Shown here piece after piece: positions 52,354-61,612 of a DNA stretch of 64,000 nt. The stretch is from Bacillota bacterium. GTDB lineage: Bacteria > Bacillota > TC1. The notes under the pieces are model-generated. The model was not told the origin of the DNA and did not search any database. It saw only the letters and a program-made list of their open reading frames with translations. The translations under genes were made by a program, and so were the position numbers. The DNA is taken from NCBI GenBank assembly GCA_024635925.1, contig JAGXHY010000016.1, positions 61,215 to 125,214 of the forward strand. The letters are read 5' to 3'. How positions within the stretch are numbered: the stretch's first letter is position 1; each line of letters opens with the position of its first letter.

Positions 52354-54657
52354 ATGGAACATAAAGTAATCGGTAAGAGTGTTGAAAGATGGGATGCTAT
52401 TGCCAAGGTAACAGGAAGAGCTAACTATACTGGAGATATTCCTCAAAAAGAACTTCTTTATGGCAAGATTTGTAGAGCAAAGATTGCCCATGGGAAAGTT
52501 AAGAGTATGGACATTAGTGAAGCTTTAAAAGTACCTGGAGTAGTAAAAATCCTTACACCTGATGACGTACCAGAGATATCTTTCCCGACAGCAGGACATC
52601 CCTATAGTTTAGATTCAAGATATGTAGATGTTGCAGATCGTAGAATCCTAACTAGAAATGTTCGCCTGTATGGTGACGAGATAGCTGCAGTAATTGCTGA
52701 TTCTGAATTGGCCGCAGAAATAGCAGTATCAAAAATTAAAGTAGAATATGAAGAATATGAATTCTATCTAAGCACTGAAGAAGCACTAAAAGAGGGCGCG
52801 GTAGAAATACATGAAGGTTCAAAGAATATTATAGCAGATACAATCAATGGAACAGGAGATTTGGAAGCAGGTTTCAAGGATGCTGATTTCATAGTTGAAG
52901 ATGTTTGCGCCACACCGATAGTACAACATTGTCAAATGGAAAACCAAATAGCATATGCCTATAAGGATGTGGACAATAGGTGGGTATGTGTATCATCTAC
53001 ACAAATACCTCATATATGTCGCAGAATCTTAGGACAAGCATTCGGAATGCCTTGGGGAAAATTCAGAGTTATTAAGCCATTTATTGGTGGAGGCTTTGGA
53101 AACAAGCAAGATATAACAATAGAACCATTGGCTGTAGCTATGTCCATGGCTGTAGGTGGAAAGGCGGTAATGCTGGATCTTCATAGAGAAGAAGTGTTTG
53201 CCTGGACACGTGTAAGACATGCCATCAGTTATAAAATAAAGATGGGATTCACTAAGGATGGTCTTATAACTGCTGCTGATATTGATGCTATTTCCAATAA
53301 TGGAGCCTATGCATCTCATGGACATTCAGTTGTTGCTAAGGGTGGGGGCATAACGACTGCTTTATATAAGATACCAAATTTTAGGTATAGGTCTAGAACA
53401 GTATATACAAACACTGCAGCGGCTGGAGCAATGAGGGGTTATGGAACACCTCAAATTATCTATGCTTTAGAAACTTTCATGAATAAAGTTAGTATGCAAA
53501 CTGGCATTGATCAGTTTGAGTTAAGAGAAAAGAACTTTACAAAAGTTAATGATGAGAACCCTTTACTTCATATGACTCAACATTCTATGAGTCTAAGAGA
53601 ATGCTTCGAAAAAGGTAAGGAAGTGTTCAAATGGGATGAAAAGAGGAAGTTTATTGATGAAAATAAAGGGGGAGATTATGTAAAAGGCTTAGGAATTGCT
53701 GCGTTTGCCTATACATCAGGCGCCTATCCAAAAACAATGGAAATTGGTGGTTGTAGATTGATTCTAAATCAAGATGGCAGCATCAAGATGATGGTAGGAG
53801 CAACTGAGATTGGCCAAGGTTCAGATGCTGTATTTAGCCAAATGGTAGCTGATACTGTTGGTGTACCTTATGAATGGATTATAGCTGATGCTGTAACTGA
53901 TACCGATATTGCACCTTTTGATACGGGAGCTTATGCATCAAGACAAACTTTCGTTTCAGGAATGGCTGTTAAAAAAGCAGCTCTGGAATTGAAGGGAAAG
54001 ATTCTTGAGGCTTCATATCATTTCTCAAAAAGAACAAACAAGGTGACTGTTGATGACATGGATATTGTTGATGGAAACATTATACAAAAACATGATGGGC
54101 AGATTATTGAAGGCCTTGGAGACCTTGCCCTTAATACATACTATAACATGCACGAAGGTCATTGCTTGACAGCAGACGTATCAAACAGATGTACCAAGAA
54201 TGCCTATCCTTATGGTATAACTATGGCTGAGGTTGAAGTGGATAAAAAGACTGGTAAGGTTGAAGTGTTATCTATCTTAAACGTACATGATTCAGGTCGA
54301 ATAATAAATCCTATACTGGCAGAAGGTCAAGTTGAAGGTGGTATGGCCCAAGGTTTAGGATATGGTTTGGCTGAAGAGTTAAAGTATGATGCGAAAACAG
54401 GTAAACCGTTAAATAATAACTTATTGGACTACAAAATGCCAACATCCATGGATGTTCCAGATTTAAGTGTAGCCTTTGTGGAAATTGATGATCCAGTAGG
54501 ACCTTATGGCAACAAGTCCTTAGGAGAACCTCCGTTATGTAGTCCGGCACCTGCTCTAAGAAACGCAATAATTGATGCTTTGGGAATTTATGTAAAAGAT
54601 ATACCTGTAACTCCTCAAAAGATAATTGAGGCATTAAGTGAAAATAGGGAGGTGTAA
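52354..54657 (+). CDS. xdhA: Xanthine dehydrogenase molybdenum-binding subunit
   Basis: 767-aa large subunit of a three-subunit molybdenum hydroxylase oxidising purines. It lacks an Fe-S domain, as XdhA does. Molybdopterin-contact motifs: GGGFGNKQDIT near residue 247, AGAMRGYGTPQ near 355, GATEIGQGSDAVFSQ near 482, and the C-terminal KSLGEPPLCSPAP with the catalytic Glu. It partners with the next two genes. Selenium-dependent versions look alike at this level, so whether it carries labile selenium cannot be told. Confidence 0.93.
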   Translation: MEHKVIGKSVERWDAIAKVTGRANYTGDIPQKELLYGKICRAKIAHGKVKSMDISEALKVPGVVKILTPDDVPEISFPTAGHPYSLDSRYVDVADRRILTRNVRLYGDEIAAVIADSELAAEIAVSKIKVEYEEYEFYLSTEEALKEGAVEIHEGSKNIIADTINGTGDLEAGFKDADFIVEDVCATPIVQHCQMENQIAYAYKDVDNRWVCVSSTQIPHICRRILGQAFGMPWGKFRVIKPFIGGGFGNKQDITIEPLAVAMSMAVGGKAVMLDLHREEVFAWTRVRHAISYKIKMGFTKDGLITAADIDAISNNGAYASHGHSVVAKGGGITTALYKIPNFRYRSRTVYTNTAAAGAMRGYGTPQIIYALETFMNKVSMQTGIDQFELREKNFTKVNDENPLLHMTQHSMSLRECFEKGKEVFKWDEKRKFIDENKGGDYVKGLGIAAFAYTSGAYPKTMEIGGCRLILNQDGSIKMMVGATEIGQGSDAVFSQMVADTVGVPYEWIIADAVTDTDIAPFDTGAYASRQTFVSGMAVKKAALELKGKILEASYHFSKRTNKVTVDDMDIVDGNIIQKHDGQIIEGLGDLALNTYYNMHEGHCLTADVSNRCTKNAYPYGITMAEVEVDKKTGKVEVLSILNVHDSGRIINPILAEGQVEGGMAQGLGYGLAEELKYDAKTGKPLNNNLLDYKMPTSMDVPDLSVAFVEIDDPVGPYGNKSLGEPPLCSPAPALRNAIIDALGIYVKDIPVTPQKIIEALSENREV

Positions 54658-54660
54658 GGA

Positions 54661-55533
54661 ATGTATCAAATTAATGGATATTTTGAAGCTTCCACTATAA
54701 AGGAAGCCGTTGACTATCTTAAGGAAAATGAAAACAGTCAAATAATAGCTGGTGGATCAGACGTTCTGATTAAAACAAGAGAAAGAAAATCAGGGTATGT
54801 GGATAAAGACCTAGTGGGTATTATGAGAATAACTGAACTTCATGGAATTAGCTATGATGAATCTGGTAATATATTAATTGGGAGTACAGCAACCTTTACT
54901 GAAGTAGAAAAAAATGAAATAATATTGAAAAATATATCATCACTTTCTACAGCAGTTGGAAGCATAGGTGGCCCTCAAATAAGAAATATTGGTACAATTG
55001 GTGGTAATGTAGCTAATGGTGCTACATCTGCTGATAGCGCCTCATCTTTATTTGCAATGGATGCAATTATTCTTATCGAAGGACCTGCTGGAAAAAGAGA
55101 AATACCTATCAAGGAATTCTATCTTGGACCAGGTAAAGTTGCTCTAAATCGAGATGAGCTTATGACACATATAAAAATAGAAAAGAAAAACTTTGAAGGC
55201 TATAAAGGCCACTACATTAAGTTTAGTCAAAGAAAAGCAATGGATATTGCTACACTTGGTTGTTCTATAATGGTTAAAATGGATGGTAACAAGATTGGTG
55301 ATTTAAAAATCGCTTATGGCGTTGCTGGCCCAACTCCAATAAGAGCGACTGAGGCTGAGTTAATGGCTAAAGGAATGGAAATAACAACAGAGAATCTTGA
55401 TAAGATTGGTGAAAAATGTTTGGAAAATGCTAGTGCTAGAGATTCTTGGAGAGCATCAAAAGCTTTCAGACAACAATTGATAAGAGAACTTCCTAAAAGA
55501 GCTATTAAAATTGCCCTAGGAGGTGGAGAATAA
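54661..55533 (+). CDS. xdhB: Xanthine dehydrogenase FAD-binding subunit
   Basis: 290-aa FAD subunit of the hydroxylase. The FAD-binding loops IIAGGSDVLIKTRER near residue 32 and IRNIGTIGGNVANG near 113 are typical. The C-terminal CO-dehydrogenase-flavoprotein-like domain ends with the RQQLIRELPKRAI helix. Follows xdhA by 3 bases and overlaps xdhC by one base, so the three subunits are co-translated. Confidence 0.94.
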   Translation: MYQINGYFEASTIKEAVDYLKENENSQIIAGGSDVLIKTRERKSGYVDKDLVGIMRITELHGISYDESGNILIGSTATFTEVEKNEIILKNISSLSTAVGSIGGPQIRNIGTIGGNVANGATSADSASSLFAMDAIILIEGPAGKREIPIKEFYLGPGKVALNRDELMTHIKIEKKNFEGYKGHYIKFSQRKAMDIATLGCSIMVKMDGNKIGDLKIAYGVAGPTPIRATEAELMAKGMEITTENLDKIGEKCLENASARDSWRASKAFRQQLIRELPKRAIKIALGGGE

Positions 55534-56012
55534 TGTTAAAAACAATTAATTGTAAAATAAATGGAAGAGATATGGAGCTTCAAGTTGATATAAGAGAATC
55601 ATTACTTGATATGCTAAGAGACAGATTACACTTAACTGGAACTAAACAAGGTTGTGGTGTTGGTGAATGTGGAGCTTGTGCTGTACTAATAGATGGTCAA
55701 ACTTTAGATTCATGTATTTATATGGCTGTATGGGCAGATGGTAAGGAAATTGTAACTATTGAAGGAATTACTAACGATGACGGAAGTCTTTCTGATATAC
55801 AACATAACTTTGTAGATAAAGGAGCCATTCAATGTGGTTTTTGTACTCCAGGTTTTGTTGTATCTGCTACTGCTTTACTAGAGGAAAAACCAAACCCAAC
55901 TAAAGCAGAAATTAGACGTGGTTTGTCTGGTAACCTATGCCGTTGCACTGGATATACAAAAATTCTGGATGCTGTAGAATCAACTGCAGAACAGAGGGGG
56001 AATAAGAAATAA
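55533..56012 (+). CDS. xdhC: Xanthine dehydrogenase [2Fe-2S] subunit
   Basis: 159-aa iron-sulfur subunit. The plant-type [2Fe-2S] Cys lie in CGVGECGACAVLIDG plus the Cys after QTLDS, and the second, helical-domain cluster in CGFCTPGFV and LCRCTGY. Spacing is normal. Electrons pass from the Mo site through these clusters to FAD in XdhB. Overlaps xdhB and xdhD by one base each. Confidence 0.94.
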   Translation: MLKTINCKINGRDMELQVDIRESLLDMLRDRLHLTGTKQGCGVGECGACAVLIDGQTLDSCIYMAVWADGKEIVTIEGITNDDGSLSDIQHNFVDKGAIQCGFCTPGFVVSATALLEEKPNPTKAEIRRGLSGNLCRCTGYTKILDAVESTAEQRGNKK

Positions 56013-58768
56013 TGATAAAAACAAGTTTTATAGTTAATGGAAAAAGTTATGATGTTGAAGTGGATGAAACACAGAATCTTTTAAGTTATCTTAGAGACGA
56101 ACTAAATCTTTATGGCACGAAAAATGGTTGTGGTAAAGGTCAATGTGGAGCTTGCACATTAATATTTAATGGTGATGCTAAAAGAGCTTGTACAATAAAG
56201 ATGAGCAAAGTTGAAGGTGCTAATATTGAAACAATTGAGAACTTGTCTAAGGGTGGAGAACTTCATCCAGTACAAGTGGGATTTGTTAATACTGGTGCTA
56301 TACAATGTGGTTTTTGTACGCCAGGAATGATTATGTCTGCAAAAGCATTATTAGAGAAAAATTTAAATCCAACAAAAGCTGAAATTCAAAATGCATTGAA
56401 ATTTAATATCTGTCGTTGTACAGGGTATATTGCTATAATTAATGCTGTTGAAATGGCAGCAAAGATTATGCGTGGTGAAAAAGTTGCTTATCTTCCGACT
56501 GAAGGTGGAATAGGGACTTCCCCAGTAGGTAAAGATGTAGTCCAAAAAGCAATGGGCTTACCTATATATGCAGAAGATAGAGAATTCCCAAATATGATTT
56601 ATGGTAAGTTGAAATATACAGACTATCCATCAGCAATAGTTAAAAAAATTGATACGAGTAAAGCGGAAGCTTTAGATGGTGTAATCAAAGTTTTAACAGC
56701 AGATGATATTCCAGGTAGAAAAACTTTTGGCTTATTAAATCCTCATCAACCAGTAATGGTTCCTGTTGGTGGAAAAGTTAAGTATATTGGTGATTCTGTT
56801 GCTACAGTACTAGCAGAAAATATTAAAGTTGCAGAAGAGGCACTTAAGTTAATAGAAGTTGAGTATGAGGTTCTTGATGGAGTATGGTCAGTTGAAGATG
56901 CTTTAAAAGAAGATAGGTTTGAAATCTGGAATAAAGAAGATATTGCAGCTCATACTAAAATTAGACGTGGTGACACAGATAAGGCTTTTGAAGAGTGTGA
57001 CTTAATAGTTGAAGATGATTTTTATGTTCCTAATATAGAACATGCTTATATGGAAATAGAAGCTTGTGTAACTAATATGGATAAAAATGGAGCGATACAT
57101 GTTCATATGTCTCACCAAGGTGCTTATGACATGAGAAATATGTTTGTTAAAACATTGGATATGCCAGATGAAATGGTTATTATGGATACTTGTCCAACTG
57201 GTGGAGGATTTGGTGGTAAAGAAGAACCAACCATTCACTTACAATGTGCTTTAGGTACTTTAGTAACTGGAAGACCTTGTAAGATTGTGATGACAAGAGA
57301 AGAATCTATAATGGTTTCAACTAAACGTCATGCAGAAATTATGCATATGAAATATGGTTGTAAAAAAGATGGTACGTTTCATGCCTTTAAAGGAAGAGCT
57401 GATGTTGAATGTGGAGCATATGATTCATTAAGTGGGCCAGTTGTCTTTAGATCTGGTGTTGTAATGAATGGACCTTATGCAGTTCCTTATGCACATACTG
57501 ATAGTATTGGTCATTATACTAATACTCCTCCTGGTGGAGCTTTTAGAGGATTTGGAAGCACACAGGTTACTTTTGCAGCTGAAATATTAGTTGACGAAAT
57601 AGCCAGAAAATTAAATATTGATCCATTTGAAATAAGGTTGAAAAATGCTTTAGAAGATGGTAAAGAAGGTATCACTGGTCAAACAATGGGCACAGGAATA
57701 GGCTTAAAGAAAAGCTTAATGAAGGTTAGAGAAAAACTTGATGAAGTTAAAGGACAATACAAACCAAGTGGTCCAAACAAGAAAATTGGTATTGGGATTG
57801 CTTCTTCTTTTAAGAATGTTGGTATAGGTATTGGCTTACATGATGGAGCTGGTGCGAAATTAGAACTTAAAGAAGATGGTACTATTATGCTTAAGCATGG
57901 TGCTGCATCTTTAGGACAAGGTCCAGATACTACATTTGCTCAAATTGCTTCTTCAATAACAGGTATTCCATATAGCAAAATTGAAGTTATAAATAATATA
58001 ACACCTGATTGTCCAGATGGAGAAGAAACAACTGCTTCAAGACAAACATTTGTTACAGGTAATGCAACAAAAGGTTGTGGAGAGTTATTTAAGGCTGAGT
58101 TACTACAAAAAATAGAGAAAAGCTTTAATAATAAGTATGACCTAATTGAGTTTAAAGCTGATAAAGTTGTTCTTGATGGTAGTGAATTAACATATAAAGA
58201 GCTTGTTGATAAGATTGGAAGTTTCGAAATTGAGTATGAATACTTACCTCCTAAAACAAGTCCTTTAAATAAAGTGAATTCTTCAAATACTGGTGATGAT
58301 CCAATTGATTACAAGATTCACTATTCATATACCTTTGCTACTCATGCTGTTATAGTTGAAGTCGATGAATTAACTGGAGAGTATCAGATATTAAGAATAA
58401 TTGCAGCGAATGACTTAGGTACAGCTATACACCCATTACAATCAGAAGGCCAGATTGCTGGTGGAGTTATGATGGGAATAGGATATGCTAAAAGTGAGCA
58501 GTTTATAACTAAAGAAGGTAAAGTTGTCACAAGTAATTTGGCTAAACTTAAACTTCCAAAGATAACAGATTTACCAGAAATGGATATTATACTTGTTGAG
58601 GAACCTCAACTAGAAGGTCCATTTGGTGCAAAAGGTATGGGTGAACTTCCAGTTAATCCTGTGGCCCCTGCTGTATCAAATGCAATTTATGATGCTATAG
58701 GAGTGAGAATAAAAACTCTACCTATAACAAAAGAAAGAGTCTTGGACGAAATAAACTTAAAGAAATAG
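56012..58768 (+). CDS. xdhD: XdhD-type (selenium-dependent-like) molybdenum hydroxylase, fused
   Basis: 918-aa fused enzyme. An N-terminal [2Fe-2S] domain (residues 1-155: CGKGQCGACTL, CGFCTPGM, CRCTGY) is joined to a full Mo-binding chain (from about 175: GGGFGGKEEPT, PGGAFRGFGST, GAASLGQGPDTT, KGMGELPVNPVAP with the catalytic Glu). No FAD domain, so it must share XdhB or pass electrons elsewhere, possibly to YgfK. XdhD marks the urate/xanthine clusters with ygeW-ygfK-ssnA and is linked to labile selenium in related anaerobes. Second Mo hydroxylase in the same operon. Confidence 0.92.
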   Translation: MIKTSFIVNGKSYDVEVDETQNLLSYLRDELNLYGTKNGCGKGQCGACTLIFNGDAKRACTIKMSKVEGANIETIENLSKGGELHPVQVGFVNTGAIQCGFCTPGMIMSAKALLEKNLNPTKAEIQNALKFNICRCTGYIAIINAVEMAAKIMRGEKVAYLPTEGGIGTSPVGKDVVQKAMGLPIYAEDREFPNMIYGKLKYTDYPSAIVKKIDTSKAEALDGVIKVLTADDIPGRKTFGLLNPHQPVMVPVGGKVKYIGDSVATVLAENIKVAEEALKLIEVEYEVLDGVWSVEDALKEDRFEIWNKEDIAAHTKIRRGDTDKAFEECDLIVEDDFYVPNIEHAYMEIEACVTNMDKNGAIHVHMSHQGAYDMRNMFVKTLDMPDEMVIMDTCPTGGGFGGKEEPTIHLQCALGTLVTGRPCKIVMTREESIMVSTKRHAEIMHMKYGCKKDGTFHAFKGRADVECGAYDSLSGPVVFRSGVVMNGPYAVPYAHTDSIGHYTNTPPGGAFRGFGSTQVTFAAEILVDEIARKLNIDPFEIRLKNALEDGKEGITGQTMGTGIGLKKSLMKVREKLDEVKGQYKPSGPNKKIGIGIASSFKNVGIGIGLHDGAGAKLELKEDGTIMLKHGAASLGQGPDTTFAQIASSITGIPYSKIEVINNITPDCPDGEETTASRQTFVTGNATKGCGELFKAELLQKIEKSFNNKYDLIEFKADKVVLDGSELTYKELVDKIGSFEIEYEYLPPKTSPLNKVNSSNTGDDPIDYKIHYSYTFATHAVIVEVDELTGEYQILRIIAANDLGTAIHPLQSEGQIAGGVMMGIGYAKSEQFITKEGKVVTSNLAKLKLPKITDLPEMDIILVEEPQLEGPFGAKGMGELPVNPVAPAVSNAIYDAIGVRIKTLPITKERVLDEINLKK

Positions 58769-58823
58769 AAAACGTTTTCAGACGTACAAATTTCTGTTTT
58801 TTATAGTAATATTTATTCTTAAG

Positions 58824-58862
58824 GAGTATAATTACTCTAAAGTGGGGTTGCAACCTTACTTT
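58824..58862 (+). promoter_or_regulatory. Promoter region with two dyads before BMP transporter
   Basis: A TATAAT (58827-58832) lies inside the dyad GAGTA-TAAT-TACTC (58824-58837). Just downstream is a second dyad AAAGT-GG-GGTTG/CAACC-TT-ACTTT (58839-58862), with G-U pairing in the centre if transcribed. No purine-riboswitch consensus (TATA... with conserved loop-loop motifs) is visible. Probable operator for a purine-responsive repressor; regulator unknown. Confidence 0.5.
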
Positions 58863-58923
58863 GGCTGTGACAAATACCTTTAAATTGATTGAAAGAATAT
58901 CAAAAAAATAAAGGAGGACGAAA

Positions 58924-60018
58924 ATGAAAAAATTATTATGGTTAGGACTTGCGTTGGTGGTTTTTGCTGGTGTAACTTTAGTCGGTTGCAACGATACTTC
59001 ATCAGATGATAAGTTCAAAGTAGGGGTTATTTATATTGGTGAGCCTGGAGATGCAGGTTGGACTTATGCTCATGACAATGGATTGAAAGCAGCGGTTGAA
59101 GCTATTGGTGAAGACAAAGTTGAGTTAGTAATTCAACAAAATGTTAAAGAAGACCAAAGTTCAACACAAGCTATGGAAGCTTTGATTAATCAAGGCGCTA
59201 AAGCAATATTTGCTACTAGCTTTGGTTATATGGACTACATTGAAGAACTAGCAGCTAAATATCCAGATGTTTATTTTTTCCATTGTTCAGGTTATAAAAC
59301 AGGTGAAAATTTAAGCACTTATTTTGGTAAAATTGAACAAGCTAGATACTTAACAGGTATTGTTGCTGGTAATCAAACTGAAACCAATGAAATTGGTTAC
59401 GTTGCTGCTATGCCGATTCCTGAAGTAGTTAGAGGAATTAATGGATTTACATTAGGTGTTCGTTCTGTTAATCCTAATGCTACTGTAAAAGTTATCTGGA
59501 CTAATACTTGGTATGATCCTCAAGTAGAAAAAGATGCAGCTAATGCTCTATTGAAAGATGGAGCTGATGTTATAGCTCAGCACCAAGATACTGCTGGACC
59601 ACAAATTGCTGCTCAAGATGCAGGTAAATGGGCTATTGGTTATAATTCTGATATGTCTTTATTTGCTCCTGGAGCAACATTGACTTCAGCTATTTGGAAC
59701 TGGGAAGTATACTATGAGCCAGCTATTAGATCAGCTATGGATGGAACTTTTGCTACATCAAGCTATTTTGATGGTTTAGATAGTGGTGTTGTTGGAATAG
59801 CTCCACTAAACATGGAATTAATAAAAGATGCAGCAGCTGTAAAAGCTACAGTTGATGAAATGAGCGCTAAGATTCATGATGGATACAATATCTTTACTGG
59901 TCCTATTAAGGACAATACTGGTAAAGTTGTAATTCCAGCAGGAGAAGAAGCTACTGTTGACGAAATGTTATCTATGATGTATTTAGTAGAAGGCGTTATA
60001 GGTACAATACCTAACTAA
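58924..60018 (+). CDS. BMP family nucleoside-binding lipoprotein
   Basis: 364-aa surface lipoprotein of the BmpA/PnrA family that captures nucleosides. Signal peptide ending in LVGC. The pocket motif GDAGWTYAHDNG is conserved, as are EDQSSTQAM, IFATSFGYMD, FHCSGYKTGENLSTYFG and WTNTWYDPQVEKDAA. Heads a four-gene ABC importer and lies directly downstream of the xanthine dehydrogenase genes, so purine nucleosides or bases are the likely ligand. SD AAAGGAGG. Confidence 0.93.
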   Translation: MKKLLWLGLALVVFAGVTLVGCNDTSSDDKFKVGVIYIGEPGDAGWTYAHDNGLKAAVEAIGEDKVELVIQQNVKEDQSSTQAMEALINQGAKAIFATSFGYMDYIEELAAKYPDVYFFHCSGYKTGENLSTYFGKIEQARYLTGIVAGNQTETNEIGYVAAMPIPEVVRGINGFTLGVRSVNPNATVKVIWTNTWYDPQVEKDAANALLKDGADVIAQHQDTAGPQIAAQDAGKWAIGYNSDMSLFAPGATLTSAIWNWEVYYEPAIRSAMDGTFATSSYFDGLDSGVVGIAPLNMELIKDAAAVKATVDEMSAKIHDGYNIFTGPIKDNTGKVVIPAGEEATVDEMLSMMYLVEGVIGTIPN

Positions 60019-60034
60019 GTAAAGAGTTTTATGT

Positions 60035-60069
60035 ATGGCTAAATAGAGTTTAAAACTCTATTTAGCCAT
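60035..60069 (+). repeat. Long palindrome after binding-protein gene
   Basis: 17-base arms ATGGCTAAATAGAGTTT / AAACTCTATTTAGCCAT separated by one base, without a T-run. As RNA it folds to a long stem between the bmp gene and the ATPase gene. It likely acts as a 3' stabiliser or attenuator giving more binding protein than ATPase. Confidence 0.75.
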
Positions 60070-60091
60070 TACTATTAAGAGGAGGATAAAT

Positions 60092-61612
60092 ATGTCAAAT
60101 GCTGTTGTAGAAATGAAAGGCATAAGAAAAGTATTTCCGGGTGACGTAGTAGCAAACGATAAAGTTGATTTGACAATTGAACCAGGAGAGATTCACGCAT
60201 TACTTGGTGAAAATGGAGCTGGGAAAAGTACTCTGATGAATATTTTAACAGGTCTCTATAAACAAGATGGTGGTGAATTGTTTGTAAATGGAGAAAAAAT
60301 TGAAGGAAAATATGGACCAAAAGAAGCTATTGAAATGGGCATTGGTATGGTACATCAAAACTTCAGATTAGTGAAACCATTTACTGTTTCAGAAAATATG
60401 GCGCTAGGAACTAAAGGTAAGTTCCTTTACGATTCTAAAGATATAGAAAAAAAAATCGAAGAAATTTCAAAAAAATTCCAGTTGCAAATTTCACCTAAGG
60501 CTAAAATATGGCAGTTATCTATTGGGGAACAACAAAGGGTTGAGATCATCAAAATGCTTTATAGAGGAGCTGAAATTTTAATTATGGATGAACCAACTGC
60601 AGTTTTGACACCTCAAGAAGTCAAGGGTTTATTTGATATATTAAGATCTATGACTAAAAAAGGTATTTCAATTATCTTTATTACTCATAAAATGCATGAA
60701 GTATTATCATATGCAGATAGAATAACTGTTTTAAGAGGCGGAGTTGCCCTTAAAACAATTAGTGCAAAAGATACAAATGATAGAGAACTTGCTGATTTAA
60801 TGGTTGGAAGACAGTTAGATGCTAAAAGAATGATTACTGATGAAGTTCCACTTGGAGATGTTGTATTAAGACTTGATAAGGTTAATGCTAGAAATGACAA
60901 AGGTTTACTTGCTCTTGACGATGTTTCTTTTGAAATAAAAGGCGGAGAAATCCTAGGTATAGCTGGTGTTGCTGGTAATGGACAAAAAGAATTATCTGAA
61001 GTTATAACAGGTTTAAGGAAGGTTACTAAAGGTAATATTTTCTTTAAAAATGAGGATATAACTAAAGAATGTGTTCAAGATATTATTGATAGAAATGTTG
61101 CTTTCATACCAGAAGATAGACATGGTATGGGTCTGGCAAATAACTTGCCTGCAACTGATAATGCTATTTTAAAATCTTATCGCAATAAGAAATTCGGTAG
61201 CTTCTTACTACAGAAAAAAGCAATTAATGAAGCGACGCAAAAAATGGTTGACGATTTTGATATAAAAATTCCAAATATTCATTGTAATGTTAAGTTAATG
61301 TCTGGTGGAAATCTACAAAAATTAATTTTAGCCAGAGAGACTTTTGAAAATCCAGAATTAATTATAGCTGTGTATCCTGTTAGAGGTTTGGATGTTGGTG
61401 CTATAGACTATGTACACCAAAGACTAGCTGAAGAAAGAAAAAAAGGAAAAGCAGTACTATTAATTTCTGAGGATTTAGAAGAAATTTATAAAATGACAGA
61501 TAGAGTAGCAGTCCTATATGAAGGTAAGATTATGGGTATCGTAAATACAGATACTACAGATATCAATGATCTTGGTTTGATGATGTCTGGTGCGAAAAGG
61601 AGTGAGGCGTAA
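60092..61612 (+). CDS. Nucleoside ABC transporter ATPase (double domain)
   Basis: 506-aa ATPase with two ABC domains in one chain, as in NupO/RbsA-type importers. First domain: Walker A GENGAGKSTLMNIL, signature LSIGEQQRVEIIKMLY, Walker B ILIMDEPTAVL. Second domain: degenerate Walker A GVAGNGQKELSEV, signature MSGGNLQKLILARE, and IIAVYPVRGLDVGAID in the Walker B/D-loop region. SD AGAGGAGG. Overlaps the permease gene by one base. Confidence 0.94.
   Translation: MSNAVVEMKGIRKVFPGDVVANDKVDLTIEPGEIHALLGENGAGKSTLMNILTGLYKQDGGELFVNGEKIEGKYGPKEAIEMGIGMVHQNFRLVKPFTVSENMALGTKGKFLYDSKDIEKKIEEISKKFQLQISPKAKIWQLSIGEQQRVEIIKMLYRGAEILIMDEPTAVLTPQEVKGLFDILRSMTKKGISIIFITHKMHEVLSYADRITVLRGGVALKTISAKDTNDRELADLMVGRQLDAKRMITDEVPLGDVVLRLDKVNARNDKGLLALDDVSFEIKGGEILGIAGVAGNGQKELSEVITGLRKVTKGNIFFKNEDITKECVQDIIDRNVAFIPEDRHGMGLANNLPATDNAILKSYRNKKFGSFLLQKKAINEATQKMVDDFDIKIPNIHCNVKLMSGGNLQKLILARETFENPELIIAVYPVRGLDVGAIDYVHQRLAEERKKGKAVLLISEDLEEIYKMTDRVAVLYEGKIMGIVNTDTTDINDLGLMMSGAKRSEA

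Noticed and set aside
58769..58923. Purine riboswitch upstream of the nucleoside transporter
   Set aside because: The 155-base gap lacks the conserved three-way-junction and loop motifs of guanine/adenine aptamers; only dyads are seen.
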